Of a stretch of 64,000 nt of DNA, positions 21,415 through 34,033 are shown piece by piece; the stretch's first letter is position 1, and each line of letters opens with the position of its first letter. Source of the stretch: Cyrtodaria siliqua (lineage: Eukaryota; Mollusca; Bivalvia; Adapedonta; Hiatellidae); assembly GCA_037043455.1 (NCBI GenBank), contig JAWPHD010011469.1:19617-83616 (forward strand), written 5' to 3'. The notes under the pieces are model-generated. The model searched no databases. It had not been told where the DNA came from and saw only the letters and a list, made by a program, of their open reading frames with translations. The position numbers and the translations under genes were made by a program.

Positions 21415-22210
21415 CTTATTTTATTTCCAATATTTATACAATCGGTGAAAATGTACATAATACAAAATGTGAAAAAGTATTGGAACGAAAGCAGTTGCTT
21501 ATAGACTTCCTTTCCTAGGTATCATATACATTACATATAACAATGGCGTATAAAACTGCACAGTGGAAATGTTTTATAAGTGTTCAGTATAATATAGCTG
21601 TACATCTAACAGTGATTAGTTATAGGGACCAAAACAAATTTGAAAAATAAATAATAAAGTAAAGCATTTAAATATATAGTTGGATTATCTTAAACTTAAA
21701 CGACTATTCAATTTAGCGGAATATTATAATAACAAATGTATAACAGACAGTGGGGCAACAGTGGGTGTGACCGACGGAGACAGGACAACAGCATCATTCC
21801 CAGGAAACATATATTGTTTTCGGTACGCGGTGTAGCAGCTTCTCTTATGTTGAAAAATGTTAAAAACGTTTGCTTGACAAAATAAACTTCTGAACAATTT
21901 CAGATATAGTGACATTAATATCGTGTGATACCAAGGAATCACCAAATAATATTATGTTTAGTGAAGCTGTGCACAGCGGTTGAAGTCTAGCCAGCATTTC
22001 CGCACGAGCATTGTCGTACAATGGACAGCTAAATATGTAATGTTGGGTAGTTTCTATTCCGCCACATCGACATAAAGGAGAGTCGATGATATTTTTTATG
22101 AACAAATGCTGGTTAAGCGAGCTACACTTGGTGCGGAGCCGAGTATGAAGCAGCTGTGCACGTCTTTTACCTGTGTAATAATGCTTAGGCGTGTATCTTT
22201 CTGCAGTTTA
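21415..22210 (-). mobile_element. 3' end of a LINE, truncating the structural-like gene
   Basis: On the minus strand, 22105-21870 encodes a LINE C-terminal tail: FIKNIIDSPLCRCGG, a Cys/His pattern with HYIFSCPLYDNAR, then ILFGDS and IVQKFILSSKRF. The remaining sequence to 21415 is its 3' untranslated region, ending in an A-rich segment (on the plus strand TTATTTTATTTCC). The element is heavily 5'-truncated. Confidence 0.8.
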
Positions 22211-24300
22211 AATACCCTGCCAACTAGCGTAAGTTATCGCGAGAGTTGAGATGGTTCTCCCGCTAGCAATGTTTCTGGTTACTAGCGAATGTGACGATGG
22301 GAACCAGTCTAAATTCAATCGTGTCGACTTTCGACACGGAAATGAAAAAACAAAAAATGTGAAATAAGTGAGTTTAACGATTTACTGAACAATAACTGTT
22401 AAAATTATAACTATGTCAACTCACATCCATAACACTATTTTATCGCAACAAACTGATGTTGAGCTTTTTTGTAATTCTAACGCGTGTACCTCTTTGCAGT
22501 GAGCGCCAATTGGTCAGTATCGATCTGTTTTTTGTGTTCTAAAAATCGGTATTTAATTGTTATCTCCAAACTAACCCACCCACACTCCCCTGTGTTTGTC
22601 GCTTATATTGTATTTGGTACCAGTGTCCAATTTGATTAACTACACATTTTATTGTACACTATTTATTGTTGAAGCCATGGCCAGCTTATTCCAATAAATA
22701 TAAACTAGTAACATTTTGTTTTATTTGTAACCCATCTTAAATAATTGCTTCACGTTATGTTGTAAATAAAGCTGAGGGTGGGAGGGATGGGGTTGGGGTA
22801 AGGGTCTCATAACAGAATAACAGCAAATTGAATTTGATGATACTAGATAATAGATAACAATGATTTAACTATACACAAAACAGTTCACAGTAAATAAAAT
22901 AAAATAACAATCCTAAATTTTACATTTTACGATAGGTGGTGGAGGGTGGGGGAAGTGTGGGTGTGGGTGGGGGTGGGGGTGGGATGGAGACAAGATAAAT
23001 AAATAACAGACAACATGTTAAATAAACCAATAATAGATAACTGTCAATATTATTTTAAAATAACAAAAGTATAGATTTCGCAAATTACTGCATAACACAA
23101 CAGTTTAGTTACACATTCTTGATATCATCACGTGCTGCTTCTCATAAGTCAAAAGACATTTTAAATTTTAAAACTTTTAATTAACATGCACATATGACTT
23201 TTGTACATAAAATCTCTCAAATCTCGCCAAAATCTCCCGAAAAAGTTTGTTGCAAGTTCAACCATCGAGTTTCCCCCAGGCCTTTATGCTGTTTCCACTT
23301 GCTGAATCCGTGTGGCATAGCCTATAGTCAGGGGTCAAACGTGAATATTTCAAAGGTATCTAGACATGATGGACAAAAGCACCAAATTGTCCACAGAGGT
23401 AGTTTAAGACATATACTTCAAACTTTTAGAAAGAAGGCCAACTCTGGAAATCGTCCTGTTACTATTTATAGTTATTCCAAATTGCAATCGTAAGATGATG
23501 TCTATTGTCTGATTCATATGATATACATTGTTCTATTAGTGGGTTGGGTAATATATATTTTTCAGTGAAAATTAACAGTTATACTCTACCGGCTCAGATC
23601 ATGACACTTTTGATGGCATTTTTGGTAATGCTTGGCGTTCATGTTAAAATTGTTCCTTGTTGTATAACAAGTATCCCCAGGCTGGATGCCGCTAATGCAT
23701 TTTTATTTAATGTCACTCAGAGGTCAAAGGTCAAATCAGTGCATTTTGTATTGAATGGTTAAGTATTGTTATGAATTTGCATTATTTTTAAAAATCGGGA
23801 TTTAAGTACTAGATCTAGGTTCTAGAAAGGGCAAATGTTGTTTAAATGTTTTGTTTTCATTCTTAATCAGCACTCAAAGTACCAAGAGTATAGAAAAAAT
23901 TTATTTTATGAGTTTTAATATCGATTTATACAATTATAATTTACGAAACAGTTAAGTGCATATATGCATTTTATATGTATAAATGTCTTCACATGTAGTC
24001 CAGTGGCTAATAGGGGTTCTGTGGGCATTTATAAGTGTTTCTGAAATCCTGAAGGACACCCTCTAAGATGAAAAAAATATCAATAGTATACATTTTGAAT
24101 CATGGTGCAAAGATGGCCACCAATTATTCCAATTTCTTGTGGTATACAAACCATTTTCATGTGTACAATTTGAAGCTATATCTCTACGAAGTATATGATA
24201 ATGTTAATGTATAACACTATTTCTAAAGGAAATGCATTGATGACTTAAAATAAGTTAAAATGGCCGGCAATTATGGTGCTAAAAATAAAATTACTCATGT
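22211..24300. repeat. Intergenic with G-rich tract and dispersed repeat
   Basis: No gene. The tract 22930-22992 is G-rich (GGTGGGGGTGGGGGTGGG). From about 23194 to 24300 lies a dispersed repeat. Its segment at 23370-23445 (ACAAAAGCACCAAATTGTCC ... AGAAAGAAGGCCA) occurs in reverse at 29345-29425. ATGGTGC.TAAAAATA appears at both 24270 and 25960, suggesting that the minisatellite sits inside this repeat. Confidence 0.5.
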
Positions 24301-24321
24301 TATATATGATACACTAATGTA

Positions 24322-24410
24322 CGTATCTTCGCTAACCAAGGGCTTCGAGCAAATATTCTCCTTTTAACAGGAGAATGTCTGCTCGAAGCCCTTGGTTAGC
24401 AAAGATGTAA
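24322..24410. repeat. Perfect 20-bp-arm hairpin
   Basis: GCTAACCAAGGGCTTCGAGC at 24331-24350 is exactly inverted at 24381-24400. An inner pair, ATTCTCCT/AGGAGAAT, extends the fold, and an outer GTATCTT / AAGATGTA pair is imperfect. Unlike the hairpins at 3.2 and 7.2 kb, its CGAG is truly inverted. Confidence 0.9.
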
Positions 24411-24479
24411 TGTACGTAGTAACATGTCGGCTCATGCACATAGCTTGGTGTATCATTATGGTAGTCTGCGGACTAATAA

Positions 24480-25860
24480 AGTAAGTGAATCATGGACTCA
24501 TACTGGTGCCCTATATATATTCCCAGCATATATACTCAAATTACGATATTATGGACTCCTACTGGTAGTCTCATAGTGTTGGCCTATGACCTCATACTGC
24601 TGACACATTTTGACTCAGTTAGTGACCCATGTTCTCGTACTGGTGGCATGTGGAGTTAAATTAATGGTACGCTGATACATACTGACTGATGGCCGATGGA
24701 CTCAGACTGGTGATCCGTTGACTCATTCTTGTGATCCGTGAACTCACAATAGAGGCCCATGGACTGAAAATGGTCGCATATTGGTGTCCCGAAGACGCAC
24801 ATTAGCAGTTCATAGTCTCATGTCATTATATGTAGTCTCAAAGTTATGCGGTCTCATATCAGTGACCCATGTACTCATAACGGTAGCCAATTGACTCAAT
24901 TCATTGGAACATGGTCTCATACCGGTTGCCCAGTTCTTAATAAATTCACCTAGTGGTCCGTGGTCTCATACCGATGCTATAACGATTCATTATGGTGGTT
25001 TATGGTCTCATGCCGGTGCCCATAGCCTCATAATGGTAGCCATGGAGATTATTGTCCCGTCGTCCCGTGTTGGCGGACATTGGACTCATTCTGTGAACCC
25101 ATATAGTCTGATCAGTGGTCCGTGGGCTCACTGCATACTGGTGAACCATGTGTTCAGATTAGTGACCTATGGTTCATACTGGTGGCATGTGTTCCCATAC
25201 TGGTGACCCGTTGACTCATAAATATAGCCCATGGAGTCAAACGTATTAGCCCGTGGTATCATGCTATGTCCCATGATCTCAGTCTGGTGATCCATATACT
25301 CGTATTAATGGTCAGTGGTGGGATAATACTGATGCACGATGGACTCATTGGTGAGTCATATGCTCAGTTTCACGGCTTATGATCCATACTGGTGGCGTGT
25401 GGTCTCTTACTGGTAACCCATGGACTCATAATCGTAGCCGATTATTGGCCCGTCTCATGCTTGCCCATGGTATTATTCATGCGATCCATATACCAAATTA
25501 GTGGTCCGTGAGCTGATACTGATGCGCAATTAACTCGTACCGATGAGTTATGGACTTAGATTAGTGACCTATGGTTCATACTGGTGGAATGTGCTCTTAT
25601 ACTGGTAACGTATGAACTACAATAAGTGGCCAGTGGTCTCTTACTGGTAACCCATGGACTCACATGATTGGTCCGTGCTCTCATGTTGGTGGCTCGTGGT
25701 CTCATTCTGGTGATCCATTGACTCTAATTAGTGGTCCATGTGCTCTTATATACGTATGTGTCATGGACTGGCTCATACCGGTGAGTCATAGTCTTATATA
25801 ATAGTGGCATGTGGTCCATACTAGTATAGGACAACAGCATGAGACCACATGTCAACTGTA
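24480..25860. repeat. Degenerate minisatellite built on ACTCATACTGGTG
   Basis: Words such as GGACTCATACTGGTG, GGTCTCATACTGGTG and CCCATGGACTCATA recur through the region with many substitutions and variable spacing of roughly 20-30 bp. No unit is perfectly conserved, so the array is old. The short open frames here do not look like genes. Confidence 0.85.
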
Positions 25861-28260
25861 CTAGACCAGTATGAGACCATGATTTAATTGATTTTATATC
25901 TGACTATGACTATATAGATTTTTTTAAAGACAATTCTGTATGATATATTGATATTATGGTGCTTAAAATATAAGGTAATTACATGAAGTTACCAATAATT
26001 GTCAATTTGACATATAAATAAATCATTAAAAGGTGCACTCATTTAACCTTTAAGTGACCTGGGAATGTGTGTTTTAGACACTTCGTCTGACGGGTGTGAA
26101 TGATGCCAGGAAAGTGTTGTTCTGTCAAAAGAACAAGTCAATAGATGGCAATAGATGGCATATATACACATGTATTTTTCACATCCTACGCACCGGAAAG
26201 TATGTTGTTGTGAATTTATTTCTTTATACCAATTATTTCCCTTGGATCCGACGTCTTTCCATGTTTGTCTTTATATAGTGATGTGATTGTTATATAGCGT
26301 GTGTCATACTCAACTATAGTTATATGTATGTGTGTCCTTGTTTGTACGTGCACTTGTAATTCCTGATGTCTTATCGTGTGCTGTGCTAAAGCCTTTGTAC
26401 TCACGACTATTGAAACCACTTTTTTAATGGGGAATTTAGTCGTGGTGAAAAGGCGTCGACTTTTTAGCTAGGCTTGGTCGTCGTGGTCAGTGTTGCGGGT
26501 TCGAGTCCCAGTGTCGCCGTAGTTAGTTTGTATTTTTTTCTCTATCCTATTCGGACATATTTAAGGGGGTGGGTCTCAAAAAACTATATATTCAATTTAA
26601 AGCAGACGATCATTATAAAATCTATATTGATTCGCTACGTGAAAAATCGTAACGAACTGTTTTTAAGTGTATTGTCGCCAGGGCGGTTCTAGTGTATGTT
26701 CTTGTGTCTGTCAGTATGTCTATCTAAACGTTTGTCTATGCGTTAGTCTGTGTGCGTGTGATCGTATGTTTATCTGTGATTGTGTCTATTTTGTGTTTGT
26801 ACATGTCTATGTGTTGTATCTGTGCATATGTCTGTAGACGATATAAAATATGGGATGATTATTCGAGTACTTCAAGGTGAAGTCATACATCAAGCTATAT
26901 CCCATGAATTGTGGATAAACATTAGCATAAACATCGATGAATACCTGCCATTCTCGTTTAAATTACTCGGATTTATATTTCCATTCATTACCTGTACACA
27001 TAAATAGACATCCCATTATACTAATTTAATATGAATATAAATACGAATTAACTTGACAAAGCAAGCCTTAACTACAAACAGGAACAACTCTGAATAGATG
27101 AAAGAGAGACATTCGCGATATCTTCATTGATATTCATCAGACCATCTTTCCAAATACCTACACAATTGCATTTTGTGCATTTTGCATAGTAATAAGACGT
27201 GCATAAGAAATGCGTAACCACATCGTTGTATGCATCAATTACCGATTTAAGATTAGTTTATTAAAATAATTTGTTTCATCTGAAGCGGTGTGGCTCAATT
27301 TTCGTCAAGATACAAACACATGCACATAGCTATAAATTTGTGACGAATGGTTAGAACTTAAAATACTGATCTTAATAAGCCCCATAATGCAGAAGAATGC
27401 ACCTAATGGGTTACTCGTTTTTATTTTATAGAAATCCGGAAATGTGTATGAGAGCATAGCCATGGTCACAGACACAACAACAGACACATGCACCTACACA
27501 TGTACAGATACAAAGAAAGATAAAAGTACATATACAAGCACATACACACGAACATACATACACACGTACATAAGACGATCATATACATAATAACAGACAC
27601 GGGCACAACCAGACACAACCAGACACACAAACAGACATAGGCGCGGATACTAGAACAGCCCATATCGACAATACACTTAAACTGTTCATTACGATTAGTT
27701 GATCAATATAGGTTTTGTATCGTGTGCTTTGGTGGGGGTGGGGGTGGGGGGGGCGGGGGGGGAGGGGGGAGAGTAATATAGCTGGCAGCCATTTTTAAAG
27801 GTTACAGGCTTCCGTGGTGTAAAGTCAAATAGTGCCTAATAAAAAACGTTTCCCTGCCTTACTAATGATACAAAATGCATACTATTGATTGTTTTTTGTT
27901 ATTATTACCTATAATTCAGCCAAATGATGTACTGTGAACATTGATTAGTGTTTGTTTGAGATATTTAATTATAATTGACATAGACAGCAAAGCGAAAGTA
28001 GAAATGGGGTAAATCTATCTGTGATGTGTCAAAATTGAACGTGACGTCATTCAACAGGTTGGCTTGTTCTTACATGATACATGATCCCCTGTTTTTATTG
28101 CATTTTTATATTGGTGGACGCCCGATCGTTTGATTGATATGTGTTTTAACATTTTCTACGGAGAAAAATGCGCATTTTTTATCTCTTGATATACATTCGT
28201 CGTATATAAAACAAAGAAGGAAAATCAATGGTGCAATCTAACCTAAAGTTCCAATGTGTT
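25861..28260. other. Intergenic, low-complexity stretches and a tRNA-like fragment
   Basis: No gene. About 26690-26840 is rich in GTGT/GTCT words and about 27455-27640 is rich in ACAC/AGAC words, roughly complementary, so the two could fold on each other. Around 26455-26520 there is a good B box (GGGTTCGAGTCCC) with a weak upstream A box, probably a SINE or tRNA-like remnant. A G-rich run lies at 27732-27770. Confidence 0.5.
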
Positions 28261-28266
28261 TCTATA

Positions 28267-29040
28267 AGGCCAAACAAAAAATAGCTGTGTTTCAGGTTCC
28301 CGACCGACCGACCCTATTTTTGTCCCGACCCTAACCTTTTTATTCCCTTTTTGAAAATTAAATTGAAAAAAAAAATTGTGACGAAATTATTCTGTATTCG
28401 TTACAACAATGTAATACAATTGGAGTACTGGGATATTTACTGATGCTGCAGGTTCAAGGGTCTTCAAGGTAAAAGAACTGCAACAATCAGGCGGCCAGAA
28501 GCGCGTTATCTAAATGGTGTCAAGACCGTTAACTCTTGCAGACCTTACATGCCAGATTTGAATACTAACACCATTTCTGTGTTGGGTCTTGTACTTTTTA
28601 CATACAAATCAAAATGTAAACTTCAACTTGAAAATTAATGCTTTAAATATATTTGTTATTTTTCTTATAGGGTGTTATATATTGTTAATTTGTGTAGATC
28701 CCTTGAGTCCGATTTTCCTTTTCCAAATCAATCAGATCAAGATGAACAATAGCATGTACACTATGCAACTAGTAAATATATATGCAAGTTTTATTGAAAA
28801 ACATTATTTCATTTAAACCATAGACATTATTTTCACTCACTCAGGCACATGTGATGATTTGAAAGTCCACCTGGAGCCATACATGCTAAAATCTACCTTG
28901 ATGCCCTCAAAAACAGCTTAATTAAGTGTACTGCTGACTTTTTCTGATTATAGTACTTACCTTAAAAAAAAGAAGAAAAAATACCTACCTACCCTATTTT
29001 GCTGGGCAGGGAACCTGAAACACAGCTATTTGTTTTGCCT
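28267..29040. mobile_element. MITE/DNA element with about 32-bp terminal inverted repeats
   Basis: The left end AGGCCAAACAAAAAATAGC...TTTCAGGTTCCC (28267-28301) is matched in reverse by the right end (29009-29040: GGGAACCTGAAACACAGC...TTTGCCT). Both ends continue into CCTACCCTATTTT-type sequence. No transposase is encoded. A related, more diverged element is at 56972-57530. Confidence 0.85.
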
Positions 29041-29625
29041 AATGACATAAATACGCTGTACGGTTTATCTTTCAAAACCTTGCAAGTTATTATGACATTT
29101 TTTAAAATGTGTTATAAAACATAAATTATATGTTATAAATCTATGTTTTGCACTCGTGGCCACTTTGCAATTCTATAAATAGTATCAAGTAGTACTATTT
29201 ATTTGATCTCCATGGCATATATACATAACATATTTAAAAAGTAAAATGAGAAATGACAGAGAAAACCATGTTTTTAAATATGTTACTATTTTTAGTATGG
29301 CAGCCATTTTGAATATCTGAAAATAGCCACCAGGTGGCTTTGCCAACTTGGCCTTCTTTCTAAAAAAGTTTGAAATGGTCTAAACTTGTTCTGTGCGAAA
29401 TTTTGTGCTTTTGTCCGGCATGTCGAGATCATTCCAAATTGGCCCCTAGGTAGAAGCGAAGAAAGCAAAAGCAGGCCGGCTGACCAAGGCTAGGGTAAAG
29501 CTTCATTAAAAATGTTGACACCTCAAAACGAGGTCATACCGAAAAACAGGCCTGATCGGTGATTGGTCAAAGTCAGTATTCAAATCCTGAAAGGGAAGGT
29601 TACGTTTATTGTTTGTCTTCAATTG
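29041..29625. repeat. Dispersed repeat, inverse of 23.4-kb repeat
   Basis: The segment 29345-29425 (TTCTTTCTAAAAAAGTTTGAAATGG ... TTTTGTGCTTTTGTCC, in parts) matches 23370-23445 in reverse orientation. No coding capacity is seen. Confidence 0.6.
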
Positions 29626-29722
29626 TGTTTTTGTATGCCCTTACTAGTTTATTCTCTTGTTACTCTGTCTTCTGACAAGTCATTGAGTACTTGCTTGGTT
29701 GCTTTCTAGGCATAGAAACCTC
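29626..29722 (+). mobile_element. Fragment of retroelement tail family
   Basis: TTTATTCTCTTGTTACTCTG..TTCTGACAAGTCATTGAGTAC and TTTCTAGGCAT match the tail repeats at 35.8 and 42.1 kb. Confidence 0.65.
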
Positions 29723-30390
29723 ATGTAGCTTTATTTACAACATCTCGTAACGTCATGCAAACGTTTACTTTTATTTGCGTGAAAAAATGGCGAATACAGT
29801 CGACTAATCGCTAGTGTCTACTTTAATCGGCATTATCTGCCATTATCTACATCATACGGGTTTGGCTGTCCTATACTAGAATACACGTAACAAAGCGTAG
29901 TAAAGAAATCAGAAACATGCCGGATGACCAGGGCTAATCATTTCGGTGTAAATTTTATTTATTTAAAACATGACGTTAACTCGAATTGTTTTATCATTTT
30001 TTAGATTTTAAATCGACATATTTATATGACATAATCGACAAACTGTACATAGCTTGAAATAAATATCTCGTGTTTATCAGATAAATATCTCGTGTAATAC
30101 AGATATTACTCATTACGTCGAGTACCTTTATGTTGATATAATTGTATTTGTTTTGTTTCAACGTGATATAAAGAAAAGAAAAAAATGTCAAGTTCACTAA
30201 AATCGATTTATTGTAAAATAAAGAACCGTTTCAACGTATTTTGTTTTGCATTTAATGAATAACATCGTGTTTTGTCGACATACAAATATCGATTGGTAGA
30301 TATATATCATAACAACTCGAGTAATTTTTAATTGAGAAATTCAATATAACCCAACAAAACGAGGCACGAATACGCTTCCGTACATTTGTC
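29723..30390. other. AT-rich, no gene seen
   Basis: No coding or repeat structure is recognised. Confidence 0.4.
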
Positions 30391-30392
30391 AT

Positions 30393-31534
30393 AATGTCGC
30401 ATTGTCATGGGCGACACTAAGACAATTCGATACAACATCGCGACATTGCGATACGACATCGCGACATAATTGGTGATGTCGTATCATAATGTCGCATTGT
30501 CATATCGCAATGTCGAGTTGTCGTATCGCAATGCCGTATCGCAATATCATGATGTTGCATTGTCGGGTGTCGCATTGTCGCCCACGACAGTAAGACATTG
30601 TATCTGGCCCAAACCAGACACCGTAACAAACACATAGGCGAAAATACGCAAACAGAATTTTTTTTCTAGATTCCACAATTTGGAAATGGCGAGGCGTTGC
30701 TTAAAATCTTAGGTTTATACTAACTTTAAACTTCGGTCTCCAGTTTACAAATAATTTTTCATGTAACGGAGAACTGTCGCAAAAGACACAACATGACAAA
30801 TATTACGCGACAACTCAACATTCAGAGAACAGATTTTTGTGTCCAGTTGTCGTGTATGAAAAATTGAAAATGTTGTATAGTCACTTTTTATTTGTCGTGT
30901 TGTCGTGTCTTTACAACACAACCATTTTACACGAGAACTCGACATTCAGAGGGCACCAACATGCCATATTTATGTGTCGAGTTGTCGTGTATGAAAATGT
31001 TGTGTTGTCGCGATTTAGTTGTCGTGTTGTAAGTGTGTCTTCGCCCCGCTAACATGACAAATACCGTATTTGTCAAGTTGTGTTGGCGGTGCAAAGACAA
31101 CAAATTTTACTCGACAAATAAGGCATTTGTTGCGCTGTCGTGTTGACTGAGCGACAACACAATAAATAAAAGGCGCGCGCAACACAACATTTTCATACCC
31201 ACAAACATGACAACTCGACACATAAATATGTTGTGTCAGCGCACTCTAAATGTCGAGTTGTCGCGTACATTTTGTCGTGTTGTTGTCTCTTCGTCCCGCC
31301 ACGCGACAACACAACAAATAAGGTATTTGTCATGTCTTTGTCCAGCCAACATGACAGGGCACAAATCATCCACCATAAAACGCGCAAAGGAGATTAAGTA
31401 CGCAAACCGAATTTGAATTGGAAAATGGCAAGTTGTCGCCTAAAATCTCAGGTTTATACCAACTTTAATTTTTTATCTCCGGTTTACAAATAATTTTACT
31501 AAGATTTTTCATGTAAAGGAGAACTGTCGCAAAA
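30393..31534. repeat. TGTCG-rich arrays between direct repeats
   Basis: Block one (30393-30600) is built from TGTCGCATTGTCG / CGATACGACATCGCGACAT words on both strands, and its two ends repeat each other. Block two (30785-31340) is built from TTGTCGTGTTGTCG and its complement AACACGACAA. Block two is bracketed by direct repeats of about 150 bp (30633-30784 and 31381-31534; shared GTACGCAAAC.GAATTT, ATCT.AGGTTTATAC, GGAGAACTGTCGCAAAAG), about 750 bp apart. No open reading frame is convincing. Confidence 0.8.
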
Positions 31535-33489
31535 GTAGAAGGCAAACTCTGTTTAATTTTAATGTAAATATTTGTTCGTTGCAAAAATGTTTGGAAAATT
31601 TAGGTGGAGGTACGGATGCTCCCCATTTGTTGAACATGTTCTAATATCCCATGGTATCAAGCGATAAAATGTGCATATTTTGCACAGTAAATCCCATGCT
31701 CCTGGTAAATAGTGCATGGTTCCTGAACTATTCATGTTGGAGAAATGTGTCTAACAGTTGAACAAAATGTCCATTCATTTACAAGTTCTGTGGAGAGATT
31801 GGGTGTGGTTGTGAGGTGTTAGGGTTCAGTGAAAAGCCTCACCATTATATCAATGCAAATATAACTTTAAAACCCTAGAGATTACTAGTTTAAAAAAATA
31901 TTAATATGATCATTTGGGTATAAAGTCTATGTCAAGGCAGGCTTTTTATATTATAATATAAAAATTCTGGTCAAGATCAGTGTGAGTTGGTAATTGGTCT
32001 GATGGTAATTAGTTAATATAGTGAATGCTTAACTCAGGCATCAAAGCAATACATGCATTAAAATAATAATTCTGAAATATTTATGTTCAAAATTGTTACT
32101 AATTTTTACTAATTTATTCTGGGTATAAGGTCAAAGTCAAGACCAGTCAGGTTGAGTGTATCTTGCTGGCAGATCAATGATTTGTTATGATCAGATGGAT
32201 ATGTAATGTCCACATTAATTGATCCAATTACTCAAAATAGGTTTCTATGATGCAGAAAAAAAAAGTATAAACTATACTGAAGATGATGTAAATTAAGACT
32301 TTTAAAGATTTTCATAATGTTTTGAGTATAGGAATTAGGTAATCTACAATATTGTGTTAAATTGTTCTTTCCTTTGGTTACTCAGTTTTTAATTATTAGA
32401 CATACACTTTCCAAAACAGCAAAAGTTTATATCATTCAGCCAGAACTTCAACTTTTAAAATTAAATATTAACTTAAAATGGCACCATTTCTATAAAAGAA
32501 ACAGCAAATATAACCTTTTTTAATTTTCAATGTGGATTGAAGCTGTAATACACAGATGGAAATTAATGATTAAACATACTGTATGATGCAGATGGAGACA
32601 ACACAAACATTAAGTTGAAAATTATGTGTGTGCAGCATTTAAATGAAGATTTTTTTCAACATTTTCATAATTTAGTAGGTATTTTTCAATGTTCAGTTAG
32701 TATTGTCATTGGTATGTTTTTACTCAGCTTTCAAGTATTAGACAAACCGTTTCCACAACAACCAAAGTTTAGATGATTCAGACAGAACTTTTTGAAATTC
32801 TGAGTTAAACCTATTAACTTAAAATTAAATATGGCAAATGGCACTATGTCTAGAGAAGAAACACAAAATATACAACTTTAATATTTAACATTGTGGAATG
32901 ATGCTTTTATACACATGTGAAAAGAACTATAAAATCAGGTAACTTTTTAAATATACTTGTATATATGTTCTTGTTCATTTTATATACATGGTTATTACAT
33001 GTAAGTGTAACTTTATAGTGTTTGTACTTATATATGTGAATCTTCAATATGGAGCAAATAAAGATATATATAGTATACATTTTGTTGAATTAATATTTTC
33101 ATTTTAAACTTAAAGTGTAAGACATACCCTTTCCTACACTCTCAAAGTTCAATGCATACCATCAACATAATGATAAAATATAACCTCATGTAAAGGGCCT
33201 CACCACAACAAACAGGAAACAGCTGACTTTTATAATATTTTCAATGTTTGAAGCGACCAAAATGTAAAAATGTAAACACTGGCGTTCTCATGTTTTCTCT
33301 ACATCTATAGAGGACAAATCAGCAAATAGTCACAACAGGTAATGGTAATTCTCACTTTCTTTAAATGCCAACTTGTGACCATTCTTTTGGAAATTCAACA
33401 GTTGCGATCTAGAGACTAGAGTGGAGAAATTTATGTAAAGAAATGAAAAGTGGGTGGGGTAAAAATGGAAACGCTACAAGTTAGCTTAC
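31535..33489. other. AT-rich, possibly intron of the HARBI1-like gene
   Basis: No exon could be recognised. If the transposase gene to the right is spliced, the rest of it (second catalytic Asp and Glu) should lie in or beyond this stretch on the minus strand, but I did not find it. Confidence 0.4.
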
Positions 33490-34033
33490 CTTCGTAGTCA
33501 CAAACAGCAAGTACATTTAAACTTGGGAAATGCTTCCTGTTCTGGAACGCTCTCTTGTTAAGGACAGGCTTTTGGATGCGAATGTGTGTACCATCAATGC
33601 ACCCAATAACATTTGGGAATCCTCTCTTCTCAAAGAAACCTGCTTTTATTGTCTCCTTCTGTTCCCGAGACTGTGGCCAGATAATAAAATTCTCCTGGAC
33701 TCCACACAGTGCTGTCGTAACATCCTCCAGGACACGTGATACTGTGGATTTGTCATACCCTAGTGTGTCCCCAACAGTTTGTAAAAAATTACCAGTGGCA
33801 TAAAACCGCAGCGCAATTAAAACTTGCTCCTCAGCAGAAAGTGCACGATTTCTCGCTGTTGGGCGCTCTAGTTGCCGCTTTAAAAGTTCTACAATGTATT
33901 CAATGGACTCTCTGCCAAACCTATACCTTTCTCTCAGTTCCCTGTCATTCATCTGACGATAAGCATGGCTTGCCCTATAGGTTCTGACATTTCTCCCTGC
34001 TTGGATGTTCATCAGAGCAGCATTGGCAGCCAT
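33490..34033 (-). CDS. HARBI1-type (PIF/Harbinger) transposase, first exon
   Basis: ATG 34033 opens 181 codons ending at a good splice donor (GAAG/GTAAGC at 33490/33489). The protein has a helical N-terminal part (RELRERYRFGRESIEYIVELL), an HTH-like segment (LSAEEQVLIALRFYATGNF...GDTLGYDKSTVSRVL, in parts) and the start of the DDE nuclease (VIGCIDGTHIRIQ, first catalytic Asp). HARBI1 proteins are about 350 residues, so roughly half is missing. The exon is undamaged. It could be an active or recently active transposon, or a domesticated copy. The terminal repeat next to it favours a transposon. Confidence 0.88.

Noticed and set aside
26690..27663. Cys-rich peptides in GT/AC-rich frames
   Set aside because: They arise from simple GTGT/ACAC sequence, not from coding texture.
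30417..31416. Several Cys/His-rich small frames on both strands
   Set aside because: They are translations of the TGTCG arrays; frames exist on both strands because the words lack stops.
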